Shown here: positions 49,800 through 59,073 of the stretch, piece by piece
Numbering within the stretch: the stretch's first letter is position 1
Layout: each line of letters opens with the position of its first letter
Source of the DNA: JACCTU01 sp963769665
GTDB taxonomy: Bacteria; Actinomycetota; Thermoleophilia; Gaiellales; Gaiellaceae
Length of the DNA stretch: 64,000 nt
Reading direction: 5' to 3'
Assembly (NCBI GenBank): GCA_963769665.1
Contig: CAVYMQ010000003.1
Span: 496,001-560,000 of the forward strand
Position numbers and translations under genes: made by a program
Notes under the pieces: generated by a model
What the model was told of the DNA's origin: nothing
Seen by the model: only the letters and a program-made list of their open reading frames with translations
Databases searched by the model: none

Positions 49800-51103
49800 G
49801 CGGTCAATCTTCGCATCAGGACGCGGGCCGCCGCGAACAGCGCCACTCCGATCGCCAGGAGCCACGCCGCCTCGACCAGCGCGGTGCGCCACGGATCGAC
49901 CTCGTAGAGCAGCGCGTCGAAGAGCCTCACCTCGTGCGCGAACGGCAGCGCGTCGCTCACCCAGCCGGCCGCCGGCGCGGCCTCCCTGGGGACGATCCCG
50001 AGAAAGACCATCGGCAGGACGACGAGGACGGCGACGAGGGTCGCCGACCGAGCTTCCCGCGCGAGCGTCGCGACGAGGGCGCCGAACGCGCCCGCAACCG
50101 CGCCGGCCAGAAGCAGCGCGGGAACGAGCGCGGGCACGCGCGACCACGGCTCGCCGCCCTCGACGCCCGCGACCTCGACCGCGACCCCGAACGCGATCGC
50201 AACTCCGAGCCCGAGCACGGCCGCGACGAGCGCAGCGAGCGAGACCTTCGACGTCAGCACCTCGCCGAGCGACGCGAGCCCGCGCGCGAGCCGCTGGAGC
50301 ACGCGCTCGTCGCGCTCCGCTGCGAGCGCGGCGGCGGCGAGCACCGCGGCAAGGAAGGTCGTGACGAGCGCGAGCGCGTACGCCTGGACCTGCGCCGAGA
50401 GCGCCCACGTGCGGCCTCGCGCTGCGTTGACCCGGAGCTCGATTGGGTTGGCGGTCGCCTCGAGCGCGTCGTCCGTCTGATCGAGCGCGAGCTGCGCGAC
50501 CTCGATGAACTCGCGCACCTCCGGGTCGGTCACTCGATCCTCCGCGCGCTCGAGCCCGAGCACGTCGAAGCGCCGACCGAGGAACGTTCCCTCGCCGCCG
50601 TGCAGGATCAGGTCGACGTAGCGGAGGTTCGCGGCGATGAACGCGTCCTGCAGCTCGCGGTTCAGCGAGTAGACGAGCGCCTGCATCTGCTGCGTCACGC
50701 GAGAGGCGAGCAGTCCGCGCGTCGTCTCGAGCTCGACCTGCGGGCTGCGCTGCATCGCCTTGAGCTGCGCCACGAAGCCGGCCGGGACACGAACGATCGC
50801 GACCACTTTCCCGTTGCGCAGCTGTCGCTCCGCTTCCTCCCGGTCGAGCGACACGAGTACGACGTCGTCGCTGACGCGGCGAATCGTGCGCTCGACGTGG
50901 AACGTTTGCCCGCCGATCTCGACCTTCTCGGGCAGGTTGTCGTCGTCGACAAAGGCGACACGCGGCTTCGCGTTCGCGTACCCGGCGACGAGCGCGAGCA
51001 GCAGTGCGATCAGGAGGGGATACGAAACCAGCACCGCGAGGAGCAGCGGCGAGCGGCGCAGCACGCGCAGGTCCTTCCGCAGCAGGAGCGCCGCGCGTCT
51101 CAC
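49796..51103 (-). CDS. ABC-2 type transporter permease
   Basis: 435 aa from GTG. One N-terminal helix (LLLAVLVSYPLLIALLLALVAGY), a large extracytoplasmic domain (~45-245), then five or six helices (from ALALVTTFLAAVLAAAALA onward), the YhgE/ABC2_membrane_3-like arrangement used for export of drugs, lipids or glycans. Coupled by 4-base overlaps to its ATPase upstream and to hemB. The cargo is unknown; the linkage to heme genes may be incidental. Confidence 0.83.
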   Translation of the reverse strand: MRRAALLLRKDLRVLRRSPLLLAVLVSYPLLIALLLALVAGYANAKPRVAFVDDDNLPEKVEIGGQTFHVERTIRRVSDDVVLVSLDREEAERQLRNGKVVAIVRVPAGFVAQLKAMQRSPQVELETTRGLLASRVTQQMQALVYSLNRELQDAFIAANLRYVDLILHGGEGTFLGRRFDVLGLERAEDRVTDPEVREFIEVAQLALDQTDDALEATANPIELRVNAARGRTWALSAQVQAYALALVTTFLAAVLAAAALAAERDERVLQRLARGLASLGEVLTSKVSLAALVAAVLGLGVAIAFGVAVEVAGVEGGEPWSRVPALVPALLLAGAVAGAFGALVATLAREARSATLVAVLVVLPMVFLGIVPREAAPAAGWVSDALPFAHEVRLFDALLYEVDPWRTALVEAAWLLAIGVALFAAARVLMRRLTA

Positions 51104-51654
51104 TCGACGTGGCCGCCGTGGAGGTGCACGACGCGGTCGGCACGCTCCGTCTCTTCGTGGAGCTGGGTCGCGAAGACGACGGCGCCCCCGTCCGCGCAGA
51201 GGGCCGCGACCTGCTGCCACAGCTCGGCGCGCCGGTCGTCGTCGAGCGCCGCGGTGGGCTCGTCGAGGAGCAGCACGCGAGGGTCGCCGAGGAAGGCGAG
51301 TGCGAGGTTCAGACGCTGTCGCTGACCGACCGAGAGCTCTGCGGCAGGTCGTTCGGGCAGGTCGACCCCGACGGGAACGGCGCGCGCGAGGCGCGCGAAC
51401 AGCTCGACGTTCTCGCGAGGCGTGAGCCTCGAGTAGAGCGCAGGCCGCTGCGGAGCCCAGCCCGTCGGCACCTGTCGCTCGACCTTGCCGGTCGACGGCT
51501 CGAGTGCTCCTGCGAGCACCGACAGCAGCGTCGACTTCCCCGCACCGTTCGGACCGACGAGCGCGACGAGCTCTCCCCCGTGGAGCTCGAAGTCGGTCTC
51601 GTGCAGCGCGACGTGCGCGCCGTAGCGCCGGGAGACGCCGCGGGCCTGGATCAA
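51100..51654 (-). CDS. Compact ABC transporter ATPase with altered H-loop
   Basis: 184 aa from TTG (TTGA overlap with the AI-2E gene stop). Walker A GPNGAGKST, Walker B VLLLDEPTAALDDD. The signature reads LSVGQRQR instead of LSGGQ. At the H-loop position FATQLHEE there is Gln where His is expected, so hydrolysis may be altered. It is shorter than the usual ~230 aa. Forms an exporter with the permease that follows. Confidence 0.85.
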   Translation of the reverse strand: MIQARGVSRRYGAHVALHETDFELHGGELVALVGPNGAGKSTLLSVLAGALEPSTGKVERQVPTGWAPQRPALYSRLTPRENVELFARLARAVPVGVDLPERPAAELSVGQRQRLNLALAFLGDPRVLLLDEPTAALDDDRRAELWQQVAALCADGGAVVFATQLHEETERADRVVHLHGGHVE

Positions 51655-52844
51655 CGGCGAGCGGCCTTGGGCGGCTCGAGCTCGACCTCGACGGGAACGG
51701 GGCCGGAGTCCCACCGGTCGAGTGCGACGCGGCTGCCGAAGAACTCCCAGATCGCGCGTCCGGCGGCGAGCGTCGGCAACGCGACGAACACACCCGGCAG
51801 CCCGTAGATCTCGCCGCCGGCGAGCAGCCCGAAGATCACGAGCAGCGGATGCAGGCGCAGCGCGTTCCCCATCACCTTCGGGATCACGATGTGCCCTTCG
51901 ATCTGGTGGATCGCCAGGAAGATCAGGACGACCCAGATCGCGGAGATCGGGTCGACGACGAGGGCATACACGACCGGCGGGATCGCCCCGAGCCACGGGC
52001 CGAGGTACGGGATCAGCTCGGCGACGGCGACCCACGCGCCGAAGAGGATCGCGTACGTCTCGAAGCCTTCGGGGAGCCAGCCGATCATCCCGCCGAGCCA
52101 AAGCGCGACGCCGGCGCTCGTCCCGATGATCGCCGAGACGAGCAGCTGCCCCTTCACGTAGCCGCCGACTGCCGACTCGATGCTCGGCAAGAGGGAAGGC
52201 GACCCGGGCGGCGGCGGGAACCGCCGGTCCAGCGCCGCCTGCAGACGGTTGAAGTCGAGCAGCATGTAGACCGAGACGACGAGCACGAGCACGAGGCCGA
52301 ACAGGAACGCGAAGATGCCGAGCGCCGCGCCCTCGGCCCAGTCGATCGCCGTGCGCGTCGAGCGCTCGACGTTGAGGTCCCTGAGGAACGAGCGGCCCTC
52401 CTCCTCGATCCGGATCCGCCCGAGGCGATGGTCGTCGAGCCACACCTGGAGGCGGTCGATATCCCGCTCAGCGTGGGTCTCCCCGGTCTGTCCGTTCTCG
52501 TTCGTAACGTAGGTGTCGATCCGATCCGACGCGTCCTGGGACTGCTCGACGACGATGGTCGCCAGGGCCACCACCGCGATGACAACCCCGGCGGCAAAGG
52601 TCAGGTACACGATCGCGACCCCGAAGCCGCGCGGGATCCGGGCCCTTGCAAGCGCCCGCACGAGCGGGTTCAGGAGCAGCGCCACGAGCGCGGACACGAG
52701 GAAGAGGAAGACGGCGTGACGGACCGCACCGGCGACCGCCCAGGCCAGCAGGAGCACGAGCGGGAGGGCGACCAGCTGGATCCAGCGCGGAATCTGGATC
52801 GGGGCGGGCGGGCGACCGACGACCGGAGGCGGCGTTTCCGCCAT
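51651..52844 (-). CDS. AI-2E family transporter
   Basis: 397 aa. Eight-helix membrane protein. VYMLLDFNRLQAALDR, VGGYVKGQLLVSAIIGTSAGVALWL in pieces, AELIPYLGPWLGAIPPVVYAL and IHQIEGHIVIPKVMGNAL are conserved signatures of the AI-2E/PerM family, which includes exporters and Na+/H+ antiporters. A ~70-residue extracytoplasmic loop is also present. Start ATG 52844; the divergent gene begins 199 bases away. Confidence 0.9.
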   Translation of the reverse strand: MAETPPPVVGRPPAPIQIPRWIQLVALPLVLLLAWAVAGAVRHAVFLFLVSALVALLLNPLVRALARARIPRGFGVAIVYLTFAAGVVIAVVALATIVVEQSQDASDRIDTYVTNENGQTGETHAERDIDRLQVWLDDHRLGRIRIEEEGRSFLRDLNVERSTRTAIDWAEGAALGIFAFLFGLVLVLVVSVYMLLDFNRLQAALDRRFPPPPGSPSLLPSIESAVGGYVKGQLLVSAIIGTSAGVALWLGGMIGWLPEGFETYAILFGAWVAVAELIPYLGPWLGAIPPVVYALVVDPISAIWVVLIFLAIHQIEGHIVIPKVMGNALRLHPLLVIFGLLAGGEIYGLPGVFVALPTLAAGRAIWEFFGSRVALDRWDSGPVPVEVELEPPKAARR

Positions 52845-53042
52845 GGAAGCGATGCTACCGCGCGCTCCCGCCGATCCCCAGGGCCTGTCTGGGACTGGTC
52901 GTTTGCCGACGATGGCAACCTCGCGCTCGACCGTCACGATCTCTGGGAGGAAACCCCGTCCGCTCCGCGCTTGCGTTTGTTACAAAGTCCGCCTGTGGCG
53001 CACTCCTTGCGGCAGCCTCAGGCGTCCGTTACCGTCCCCGCG

Positions 53043-53819
53043 ATGCCCCAGCCTCCTGGGCCTGCTCGCCGTGCCCGTAGGGCACAGCGCCGCTCCGCGC
53101 ACCGGCTTCGCCGCTTCGCCGGGCTGACCGCCGTCGCAGCCGTCGGCGTCGTCACGCTGCTCGTGACCGCGTTCGGCCCCGACGGGGCCGAGAGCGTCGC
53201 ACGCTCCGCGCCGGCCCCGGCCGACCGGCTGCTCCCGTCCGGGCCGCCCGAGCCGCTCGTCGTCGCGACGCAGGGTGCGCTTCGCGTGCAGTTGCCGATC
53301 GAGCAGAACCGCGTCACCGCGATCGGCTACCACGGTGGCTCGTCGGGCTCGCTCGCGCTGCACCCGCTCGGCCGCCGTGGCAACCAAGGTCTCATCGGGC
53401 GGTTCTTCGACCGCGTCTTCGGCTCCGGCGACTCGAGCATGACGTGGTACCAGCTGCAGGGCGGCACCGGTTCGTCGACGTCGGCGCTCGCCGTCGGCGC
53501 AGCGCCGGACACCGACGTCTACTCGCCGGTCGACGGAACGATCGCGGGCATCACCGACTACATCCTCAACGGACGGACGCAGGGCAAGCGCATCGACATC
53601 CGCCCACTCGCGGCGCCCGCGCTCATCGTTTCGATCACGCGGCTCATGGCCGACCCTGCGCTCACCGTCGGCTCATCCGTCGCGGCCGGAAGGAACCGGC
53701 TCGGCGAGGTGCTCGACCTCTCGCGGCTCGAGCGCCAGGCGCTCGCGCGCTACACGCAGGACGCCGGGAACCACGTGACCGTCCAGGTCTTCCCGGCCAC
53801 CGCGCTAGCGCTGCCCTGA
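53043..53819 (+). CDS. Membrane-anchored M23/lipoyl-like protein lacking catalytic residues
   Basis: 258 aa. Arg-rich N-terminus and one helix (RRFAGLTAVAAVGVVTLLVTAFG, ~23-45), then an extracytoplasmic part. VYSPVDGTIAGI resembles the barrel-sandwich start of M23 LytM-type peptidases, but the HxxxD and HxH zinc ligands of those enzymes are not found. Probably a non-catalytic wall-binding or scaffold protein. The 198-base upstream region (divergent from AI-2E) has no clear riboswitch or promoter. Its stop overlaps the next gene as CTGA. Confidence 0.6.
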   Translation: MPQPPGPARRARRAQRRSAHRLRRFAGLTAVAAVGVVTLLVTAFGPDGAESVARSAPAPADRLLPSGPPEPLVVATQGALRVQLPIEQNRVTAIGYHGGSSGSLALHPLGRRGNQGLIGRFFDRVFGSGDSSMTWYQLQGGTGSSTSALAVGAAPDTDVYSPVDGTIAGITDYILNGRTQGKRIDIRPLAAPALIVSITRLMADPALTVGSSVAAGRNRLGEVLDLSRLERQALARYTQDAGNHVTVQVFPATALALP

Positions 53820-54595
53820 GACTTCTCTTCGTCGCCGACGTGGTGGGAGTGCCGGGGCGAACGGCGCTCGAGGGCCGCCTTGCGAGCCTCAAGGAGGAGC
53901 TCGACGTCGACGTCTGCGTCGTGAACGGCGAGAACGCCGCCGACGGCGTCGGGTTGACGCCGAAGCTCGCGCGCAAGCTGTTCGAGTTCGGCGCTGACGC
54001 GATCACGCTCGGCAACCACGCGTGGCGCCGGCCCGATCTCGCGCCGTGGATCGACTCTGAACCGCGCGTCGTGCGTCCCGCGAACCTCTCGCGCCACGCA
54101 CCCGGCCGCGGCTTGACGGTCGTGGCCGCGCGCGACGAGACACCCGTCGCGGTGATCAACGTGATGGGCAGCCTCTTCCTCGAAGTCGCGTGCAGCCCGT
54201 TCGAGCTGATCGACGACCTCGTCGACGAAGCGCGCGCGCGGACGCCGGTGATCCTCGTCGACATGCACGCGGAGGCGACGAGCGAGAAGGTCGCGCTCTC
54301 CCGCTGGCTCGACGGTCGCGTGACCGCAGTGCTCGGCACGCACACGCACATCCAGACGAACGACGCACGCGTTCAGCCGGGCGGCACGGCCGCGCTGACG
54401 GACGCCGGCATGACCGGCCCGCACGACTCGGTGATCGGAGTGGTCGGCGACCAGGCGATCTCGCGGATGCGCACGGGCCTGCCGGTTCGCTTCGAGACCG
54501 CGCAGAACGACGTGCGGATCGAGGGTGCGCTCATCGAGTGCGGCGCAGACGGTCGCGCTACGCTCTGCGAGACGATCCGGGTGCCGGTTCCCTGA
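53816..54595 (+). CDS. YmdB-like metallophosphoesterase (TIGR00282)
   Basis: 259 aa if started at CTG 53816. RLLFVADVVGVPGRTAL, VCVVNGENAADGVGLTP, ADAITLGNHAWRR, INVMGSLFLE, VDMHAEATSEKVALS, LGTHTHIQTND and TDAGMTGPHDSVIG carry the metal ligands. B. subtilis YmdB hydrolyses cyclic nucleotides and affects biofilm regulation. The metal-binding Asp in FVADVVG sits ~7 residues from the start, and the only later GTG codons would remove it. No ATG/GTG/TTG is in frame nearby upstream, so CTG is the best start, overlapping the previous stop as CTGA. Confidence 0.85.
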   Translation: MRLLFVADVVGVPGRTALEGRLASLKEELDVDVCVVNGENAADGVGLTPKLARKLFEFGADAITLGNHAWRRPDLAPWIDSEPRVVRPANLSRHAPGRGLTVVAARDETPVAVINVMGSLFLEVACSPFELIDDLVDEARARTPVILVDMHAEATSEKVALSRWLDGRVTAVLGTHTHIQTNDARVQPGGTAALTDAGMTGPHDSVIGVVGDQAISRMRTGLPVRFETAQNDVRIEGALIECGADGRATLCETIRVPVP

Positions 54596-55754
54596 CCGCG
54601 CGGACGAGCGTCACCAGCAGCGCGAGCAGGACCAGGTCCCGCGCGAACACGAGCCACGAGACGCGCGGGTCGAGCTCGCGCACGAGATCCCAGTAGCGGA
54701 ACGGGAACCAGAGCTGCGTCAGGACGAGCGCCGCAGCGAGCATGGCGTTCGCGCTCCAGCGCCGGGCGAGGACGACGACCGGAACGAGCCAGATCAGGAA
54801 TTGCGGCGAAAGCACCTTCCCGAGCGCGACGAAGGCGGTCACGGCCGCCGCGGCACTGACCGCCAGCTCCGTGGGTGAAGGCAACTCCCTGGAGCGCGCA
54901 AACCGGAGCCAGAGCCAGGCGAGCACCCCGATCTGAGCGACCGAGAGCGCAACGGCCAGGACGTCGGCGCTCGTTCCGACGAGGTTCTGCGAGCCGTGGC
55001 TCGAGCCCACCTCGACGCCGGCCCCGAAGAGGTCGTGCGCCGCGAGCAGGATCGCCGAGCCGAGGCTCTCGATCTGCAGCGGCCGGGACAGCTGGCGGCC
55101 GACGCTGCGCACCACTCCCTCCGGAGCGAGGACGGCGAACGGCAGGTACGCGAGGACCGGGACCCCGATCGCGAGCGCCGCACAGACGATCCCCTCTCGC
55201 CTGCCGCGTCGCCGCCACACGTACGCCACGGTGAGCGGAAGCAGGACGAGGGGATACAGCTTGGCCGCGATCGCGGCGCCGAGCAATCCGTGACCGAGCC
55301 GCAACCGGTCGTGCACGAGTGCAGCGAGCGCGAAGGACAGGAGCATCGCCGGCCAGAGGTCGAAGCGCGTCAGGATCACCGACCCGATCGCGAGCGGAGA
55401 GAGCGCGACGAACGCGAGCGTTCCGAAGCCGAACCCGAGACGTCGTCCCGCGAGCGCGACCGCGACGACCACGCCGCAGCCGCAGAGCGCCATCAGCCAC
55501 TCGAAGACGACGCGGAAGTCCGAGTCCGCAACCGCAGGAACGAGAAACACGGGCAGCGCGCCGGGCGGATACTCGATCGCGAAGTCGCGGTAGGGCACCT
55601 GACCTGCCTCGATCGCCTCGCCGTAGCTCTCGTAGACCGGCGTGTCGATGATCTGCTCGCGTTCGTAGAAGCCGACGTGGATCACGCCCCACGCGACGAG
55701 GAACAGCAGCACGGCGAGCGCCGTGCGCGGGAGGTCAGGGGTCCGAGCGGTCAC
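54558..55754 (-). CDS. GT87-like multi-pass membrane glycosyltransferase
   Basis: 398 aa from GTG. Ten to twelve helices. The N-terminal YRDFAIEYPPGALPVFLVPA matches the FEYPPL-type loop of mannosyltransferase-like GT-C/GT87 proteins, and LTRFDLWPAMLL contains the acidic residue of the loop-1 active site. Would use a polyprenyl-phosphate sugar. Overlaps its upstream neighbour by 20 bases and the convergent YmdB-like gene by 38. Confidence 0.75.
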   Translation of the reverse strand: MTARTPDLPRTALAVLLFLVAWGVIHVGFYEREQIIDTPVYESYGEAIEAGQVPYRDFAIEYPPGALPVFLVPAVADSDFRVVFEWLMALCGCGVVVAVALAGRRLGFGFGTLAFVALSPLAIGSVILTRFDLWPAMLLSFALAALVHDRLRLGHGLLGAAIAAKLYPLVLLPLTVAYVWRRRGRREGIVCAALAIGVPVLAYLPFAVLAPEGVVRSVGRQLSRPLQIESLGSAILLAAHDLFGAGVEVGSSHGSQNLVGTSADVLAVALSVAQIGVLAWLWLRFARSRELPSPTELAVSAAAAVTAFVALGKVLSPQFLIWLVPVVVLARRWSANAMLAAALVLTQLWFPFRYWDLVRELDPRVSWLVFARDLVLLALLVTLVRAVREPAPGSSRRA

Positions 55755-57471
55755 GGGCGAGCAGCGCGAAGATCGCGAAGGGGAAGAACCAGGGAAGGTA
55801 GAGGTAGAACCAGTGCGTCAGCACGAGCTCGAACCCGGCGATCAACGCCGCGGTGAGCGCTGCGAGCTGCAACGGCGACTTCCGGCGTGGAACGAACGCG
55901 GCCGCGAGGGCGCCCGCGAGCAGGAGCGCCTTGACGAACTGGTGCGGCAGATGGAGGTCAGGGATCCCGCGGGCGTGGTACTGCCCCCAGTCCCAGATCG
56001 AGAACGGCGACTCACGCCCGAGCTGCCAGCCGAGCGTGCGGTCCCAGAACGTGCGCGCGGCGTCGAGCACGTTCGGCTCCAGCAGCAGCACCGAGAAGGC
56101 GAGCGCTGAGCCGACAAGGTAACCAACCAAATAGCGCGCGACGCGGCGCGTGTTCCACTCCGGGTACGTGGCCCACAACGGCGCAACGACGAGCGCGGCG
56201 AACTTCGTCCAGCCCGCCAGCGCGGCAAAGCCTCCTCGGAGCGCCGGTTGAGCGGCGAAGAAGAAACCGAAGATCAGTAGCGCGGGAAGGATCGCGTCGT
56301 TCGTGTTCGAGCTCGACGCGTATTGCGTGAAGGGATACGCCGCCCACGCGAAGGGCAGCGTCGCCGCCAGCCGCTGGCCGCCGAAGCGCCAGCCCACGAG
56401 CGCCAGGCCGAGCATGCAGAGCAGGTCGAAAACGATCGACGTGAAGTGCGCGGCCGGCAGGTCGTCCCACTTGCCGGTCCAGCCGAAGAGCGCGTAGCCC
56501 GGGACGTACGCGAGGTACGACACGGGGCCGTAGGTGTCGCCGCGGTCGTTCGAGGCCTCACAGCGACCGTTGGTCTGCACGCGCTCGCGGATCTCCCCCT
56601 CGGCGTCGGCCGGGCCGCACGCCTTGAGGTTCCCCTGCACGGGCATGTGGCCGTACGGCGCCTCGCCGTGGACGATCCTGTCCGCGCCGATCACTCCCGC
56701 GTAGCCGACGTCGATCACGTTCGACGTCTCGATGTTCAGCCCGATGCGAAAGCCCGCGAGAAACACCGCACCGGCGACGAGCACCCAGACCGGCCACACA
56801 GGCCGGGCGGGTTTCAGCCGGGCGGTCGTTCCGATCCACGCCATGCGAGCGATCACGTAGAGCAGCGGTGGGTAGGCGAGCGGCACGCTCGTGAAGATGT
56901 CGCCGCGGTTGAAGAACCAGAGCGACGCCGCGAACGAGAGCAGCGCGATGAGGTCGAGGTTCCGGAGCGAGAGCGGCCGGCGCAGATCGGCGAGGCCGAT
57001 CAGGAAGACGAGGCAGAAGCCGAACCAGACGAGCGGCTTGTTGATGTCCCGTCCGCCGAAGGCGCCCGGCCCCCCGCGCGCCATCTTCCACGCCACCTGC
57101 GGGCCGGTCCAGGCCTCCGTGACGAGCCCCGAGCGGTCGTCGACCTTCCCGTCGGCGATCTGCCCCGCTTCGCCCCACCACACCTTGACGCGCCACGCCG
57201 AGTCGTTGTCGCCGTACTCGGCCTGGACGGTGCGACCCTTCGTGGGGTACCGGTCCAGCCAGTCCCGGATCTTCGGGTGCGCGAGGAAGATGCGTTCGGC
57301 GCGCTGCTCGGTGAGCCGCGCAGGCTCGGGCGCGGGAATGAAAGGCGTCTGGACGAGGTTGCCCTTGCCGTCGAAGACCGGCGCAGTCGGAGTCGTTGTC
57401 GTTGCAGCGTCGGCGACGGAGGGCCACGCGAGCGCGGCGGCGAGAATCCCGTATCGAAGGAAACGCGTCAG
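55735..57471 (-). CDS. GT87-like membrane protein, CTG start
   Basis: 578 aa if started at CTG 57471. Signal-like N-terminus (RFLRYGILAAALAWPSVADA), an extracytoplasmic domain (~25-135, with a PepSY-like appearance: RIFLAHPKIRDWLDRY, VKVWWGEAGQIADGKVDD), then 10-12 helices with GDTYGPVSYLAYVPGYALFG. Probably a polyprenyl-phosphate-sugar transferase. CTG 57471 overlaps the gtrA stop as CTGA; no ATG, GTG or TTG occurs in frame before the hydrophobic segment. Confidence 0.72.
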   Translation of the reverse strand: MTRFLRYGILAAALAWPSVADAATTTTPTAPVFDGKGNLVQTPFIPAPEPARLTEQRAERIFLAHPKIRDWLDRYPTKGRTVQAEYGDNDSAWRVKVWWGEAGQIADGKVDDRSGLVTEAWTGPQVAWKMARGGPGAFGGRDINKPLVWFGFCLVFLIGLADLRRPLSLRNLDLIALLSFAASLWFFNRGDIFTSVPLAYPPLLYVIARMAWIGTTARLKPARPVWPVWVLVAGAVFLAGFRIGLNIETSNVIDVGYAGVIGADRIVHGEAPYGHMPVQGNLKACGPADAEGEIRERVQTNGRCEASNDRGDTYGPVSYLAYVPGYALFGWTGKWDDLPAAHFTSIVFDLLCMLGLALVGWRFGGQRLAATLPFAWAAYPFTQYASSSNTNDAILPALLIFGFFFAAQPALRGGFAALAGWTKFAALVVAPLWATYPEWNTRRVARYLVGYLVGSALAFSVLLLEPNVLDAARTFWDRTLGWQLGRESPFSIWDWGQYHARGIPDLHLPHQFVKALLLAGALAAAFVPRRKSPLQLAALTAALIAGFELVLTHWFYLYLPWFFPFAIFALLARDRSDP

Positions 57472-57923
57472 CGTTTTCTTCGAAACGTCCAGAGCTTGTT
57501 GCCGACGAAGTTGATCGGCGTGACGAGCACGATCGCGATCGCCTGCGCCGCGATCTCGGGCAGGCCGAGCACGATCAGCGCCTCGAGCGCGACGAGGTTC
57601 GCGATCAGGGCACACACGGCGACGAAGAAGAACCGCGCTCCCTGGTACGCGACGTGTCCTCGCTCGCCGTGGAACGTCCAGAGCCGGTTCCACGTGTAGT
57701 TGTTCGTCACCGCGACGAGGAACGAGCCGACCGCGGCGAGGCGGTGGTCGACGTCGGCACCGATGAACAGCGCCGTGAAGACCGCGAGGTTGACGACGTA
57801 GCCGCTCGCACCAACCGCGGTGAACTTCGCGAGCTGGATCCAGTTCTGCTGGCGTCGGAGAGCGCGGCCGGCGCGGGTGCGGGCAAGCGCGGCGGCGACG
57901 CCGACGGAGGACGAGCGCTCCAC
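57468..57923 (-). CDS. GtrA-like membrane protein
   Basis: 151 aa from GTG. Four helices. KFTAVGASGYVVNLAVFTAL and NNYTWNRLWTF are the GtrA signatures; GtrA-like proteins flip polyprenyl-phosphate sugars or assist glycosyl transfer. It ends with the second WTF motif NFVGNKLWTFRRK. The CTGA overlap couples it to the GT87-like gene, which supports a joint role in surface glycosylation. Confidence 0.87.
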   Translation of the reverse strand: MERSSSVGVAAALARTRAGRALRRQQNWIQLAKFTAVGASGYVVNLAVFTALFIGADVDHRLAAVGSFLVAVTNNYTWNRLWTFHGERGHVAYQGARFFFVAVCALIANLVALEALIVLGLPEIAAQAIAIVLVTPINFVGNKLWTFRRKR

Positions 57924-57944
57924 GACGCAGGCGAGCCTAGCCGC

Positions 57945-58394
57945 TCACGAAGCCGCGCGGATGCGTGTGCCCGCAGGGACGAACACCACGTCGGCGCCGT
58001 TGTCCAGCTCTTCGCGGCCATCAGGCGTGGTCACCACGACCGAGGCGATCGTCCCGTCAGGCGCGAGCGTCAGGTCCGCGAGCTCGCCCACCAGCCTCCG
58101 CGCACGCAGCACGCCACAGCCCCTGAGCGCAGCGAACGTGCTCCCGCGCTTCGTGTAGAAGGCGAGCTCGGCTGCTTCGAGGAGTGCAAGGGACGAGCGG
58201 ACCTCGAGCTCGCCCTCGCGGACCGTCGCCACGGCGAGGGGCAGGAAGCGCCGCTCCTCGTCGCCGCAGAGCACCTCGAAGCCGAGCACGCGCGTGTGGT
58301 CACGGTCGAGCACGAGGTCGACCGGCCGGCCGAGCTCGATCCCGCGGACCCGGACCGGCAGGCGAAGCAGGCGCTCTGCAGAGACCCCTCTCAT
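57945..58394 (-). CDS. PRC-barrel-like protein
   Basis: 149 aa. Two repeats of a PRC-barrel-like pattern: LGRPVDLVLDRDHTRVLGFEV in the first half and LVGELADLTLAPDGTIASVVV in the second. No signal or membrane helix. Such barrels bind RNA, chromophores or partner proteins. No function can be assigned; it lies upstream of gtrA on the same strand. Confidence 0.55.
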   Translation of the reverse strand: MRGVSAERLLRLPVRVRGIELGRPVDLVLDRDHTRVLGFEVLCGDEERRFLPLAVATVREGELEVRSSLALLEAAELAFYTKRGSTFAALRGCGVLRARRLVGELADLTLAPDGTIASVVVTTPDGREELDNGADVVFVPAGTRIRAAS

Positions 58395-58425
58395 ACCCGG
58401 AACAGTCTGCCTCCCCGGCCGACCG

Positions 58426-59073
58426 TCAAACCGCGAAGCCCTCCTCGCCGAGCAGGGGCACGAATCGGCAAGAGACGGAGCGCACGACCGCGGGGCCTTC
58501 GGGGCTCCGCACGATCAGCTGGAGCTGCTGGCCGTGGCGCTTGCCGACCGGGACGACGAGCCGTCCCCGGGGCTCGAGCTGGTCGTAGAGGCTCGCCGGA
58601 AGCTCGGGCGCTGCGGCGGCCACCGCGATCGCGTCGAACGGCGCGTGTTCGGGGAGGCCGAGGGTGCCGTCGCCGACGTGGACGTGCACCCGGTCGCCGT
58701 AACCGGCCTCCTCGAGGCGACTCCGTGCGGCCTCTGCGAGCTCGGGCAGCCGCTCGATCGTGTGCACCTCGGCGGCGAGCTCCGCGAGCACGGCGGCCTG
58801 GTAGCCCGAGCCGGTGCCGACGTCGAGCACGCGCTCGCTCCCGTGCAGCGAGAGCGCCTCGCAGATGCGGGCGACCATGTACGGCTGCGAGATCGTCTGG
58901 CCGGAGCCGATCGGCAGGGCCGCGTCGTCGTAGGCGCGGTCGCGGAGACCCTCGGGGACGAAGACGTGGCGTGGCACACGTTCCATCGCGTCGAGCACGC
59001 GTTCGTCTTCGATGTCGCGGTCTCGGAGCTGCTGCTCCACCATCCGGCGGCGCTCGTCCGAACGGTCAGGCAT
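58426..59073 (-). CDS. pcm: Protein-L-isoaspartate O-methyltransferase
   Basis: 215 aa. SAM-dependent repair enzyme for isoaspartyl residues. Pre-motif GSGQTISQPYMVARICEAL, SAM-binding VLDVGTGSGYQAAVLAELA and the N-terminal VEQQLRDRDIEDERVLDAM are standard. Overlaps the phosphodiesterase gene upstream by 8 bases. Confidence 0.93.
   Translation of the reverse strand: MPDRSDERRRMVEQQLRDRDIEDERVLDAMERVPRHVFVPEGLRDRAYDDAALPIGSGQTISQPYMVARICEALSLHGSERVLDVGTGSGYQAAVLAELAAEVHTIERLPELAEAARSRLEEAGYGDRVHVHVGDGTLGLPEHAPFDAIAVAAAAPELPASLYDQLEPRGRLVVPVGKRHGQQLQLIVRSPEGPAVVRSVSCRFVPLLGEEGFAV

Noticed and set aside
52845..53042. Riboswitch before the M23-like gene
   Set aside because: The region holds a short TGTTACAAA stretch and a 5-bp CCCAG/CTGGG stem but no recognisable conserved riboswitch core.
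54628..54640. GGACCAGGTCC, resembling the E2 repeat core
   Set aside because: Only 11 bases, in codons for Asp-Leu-Val within a membrane helix; no flanking similarity to the two E2 copies.
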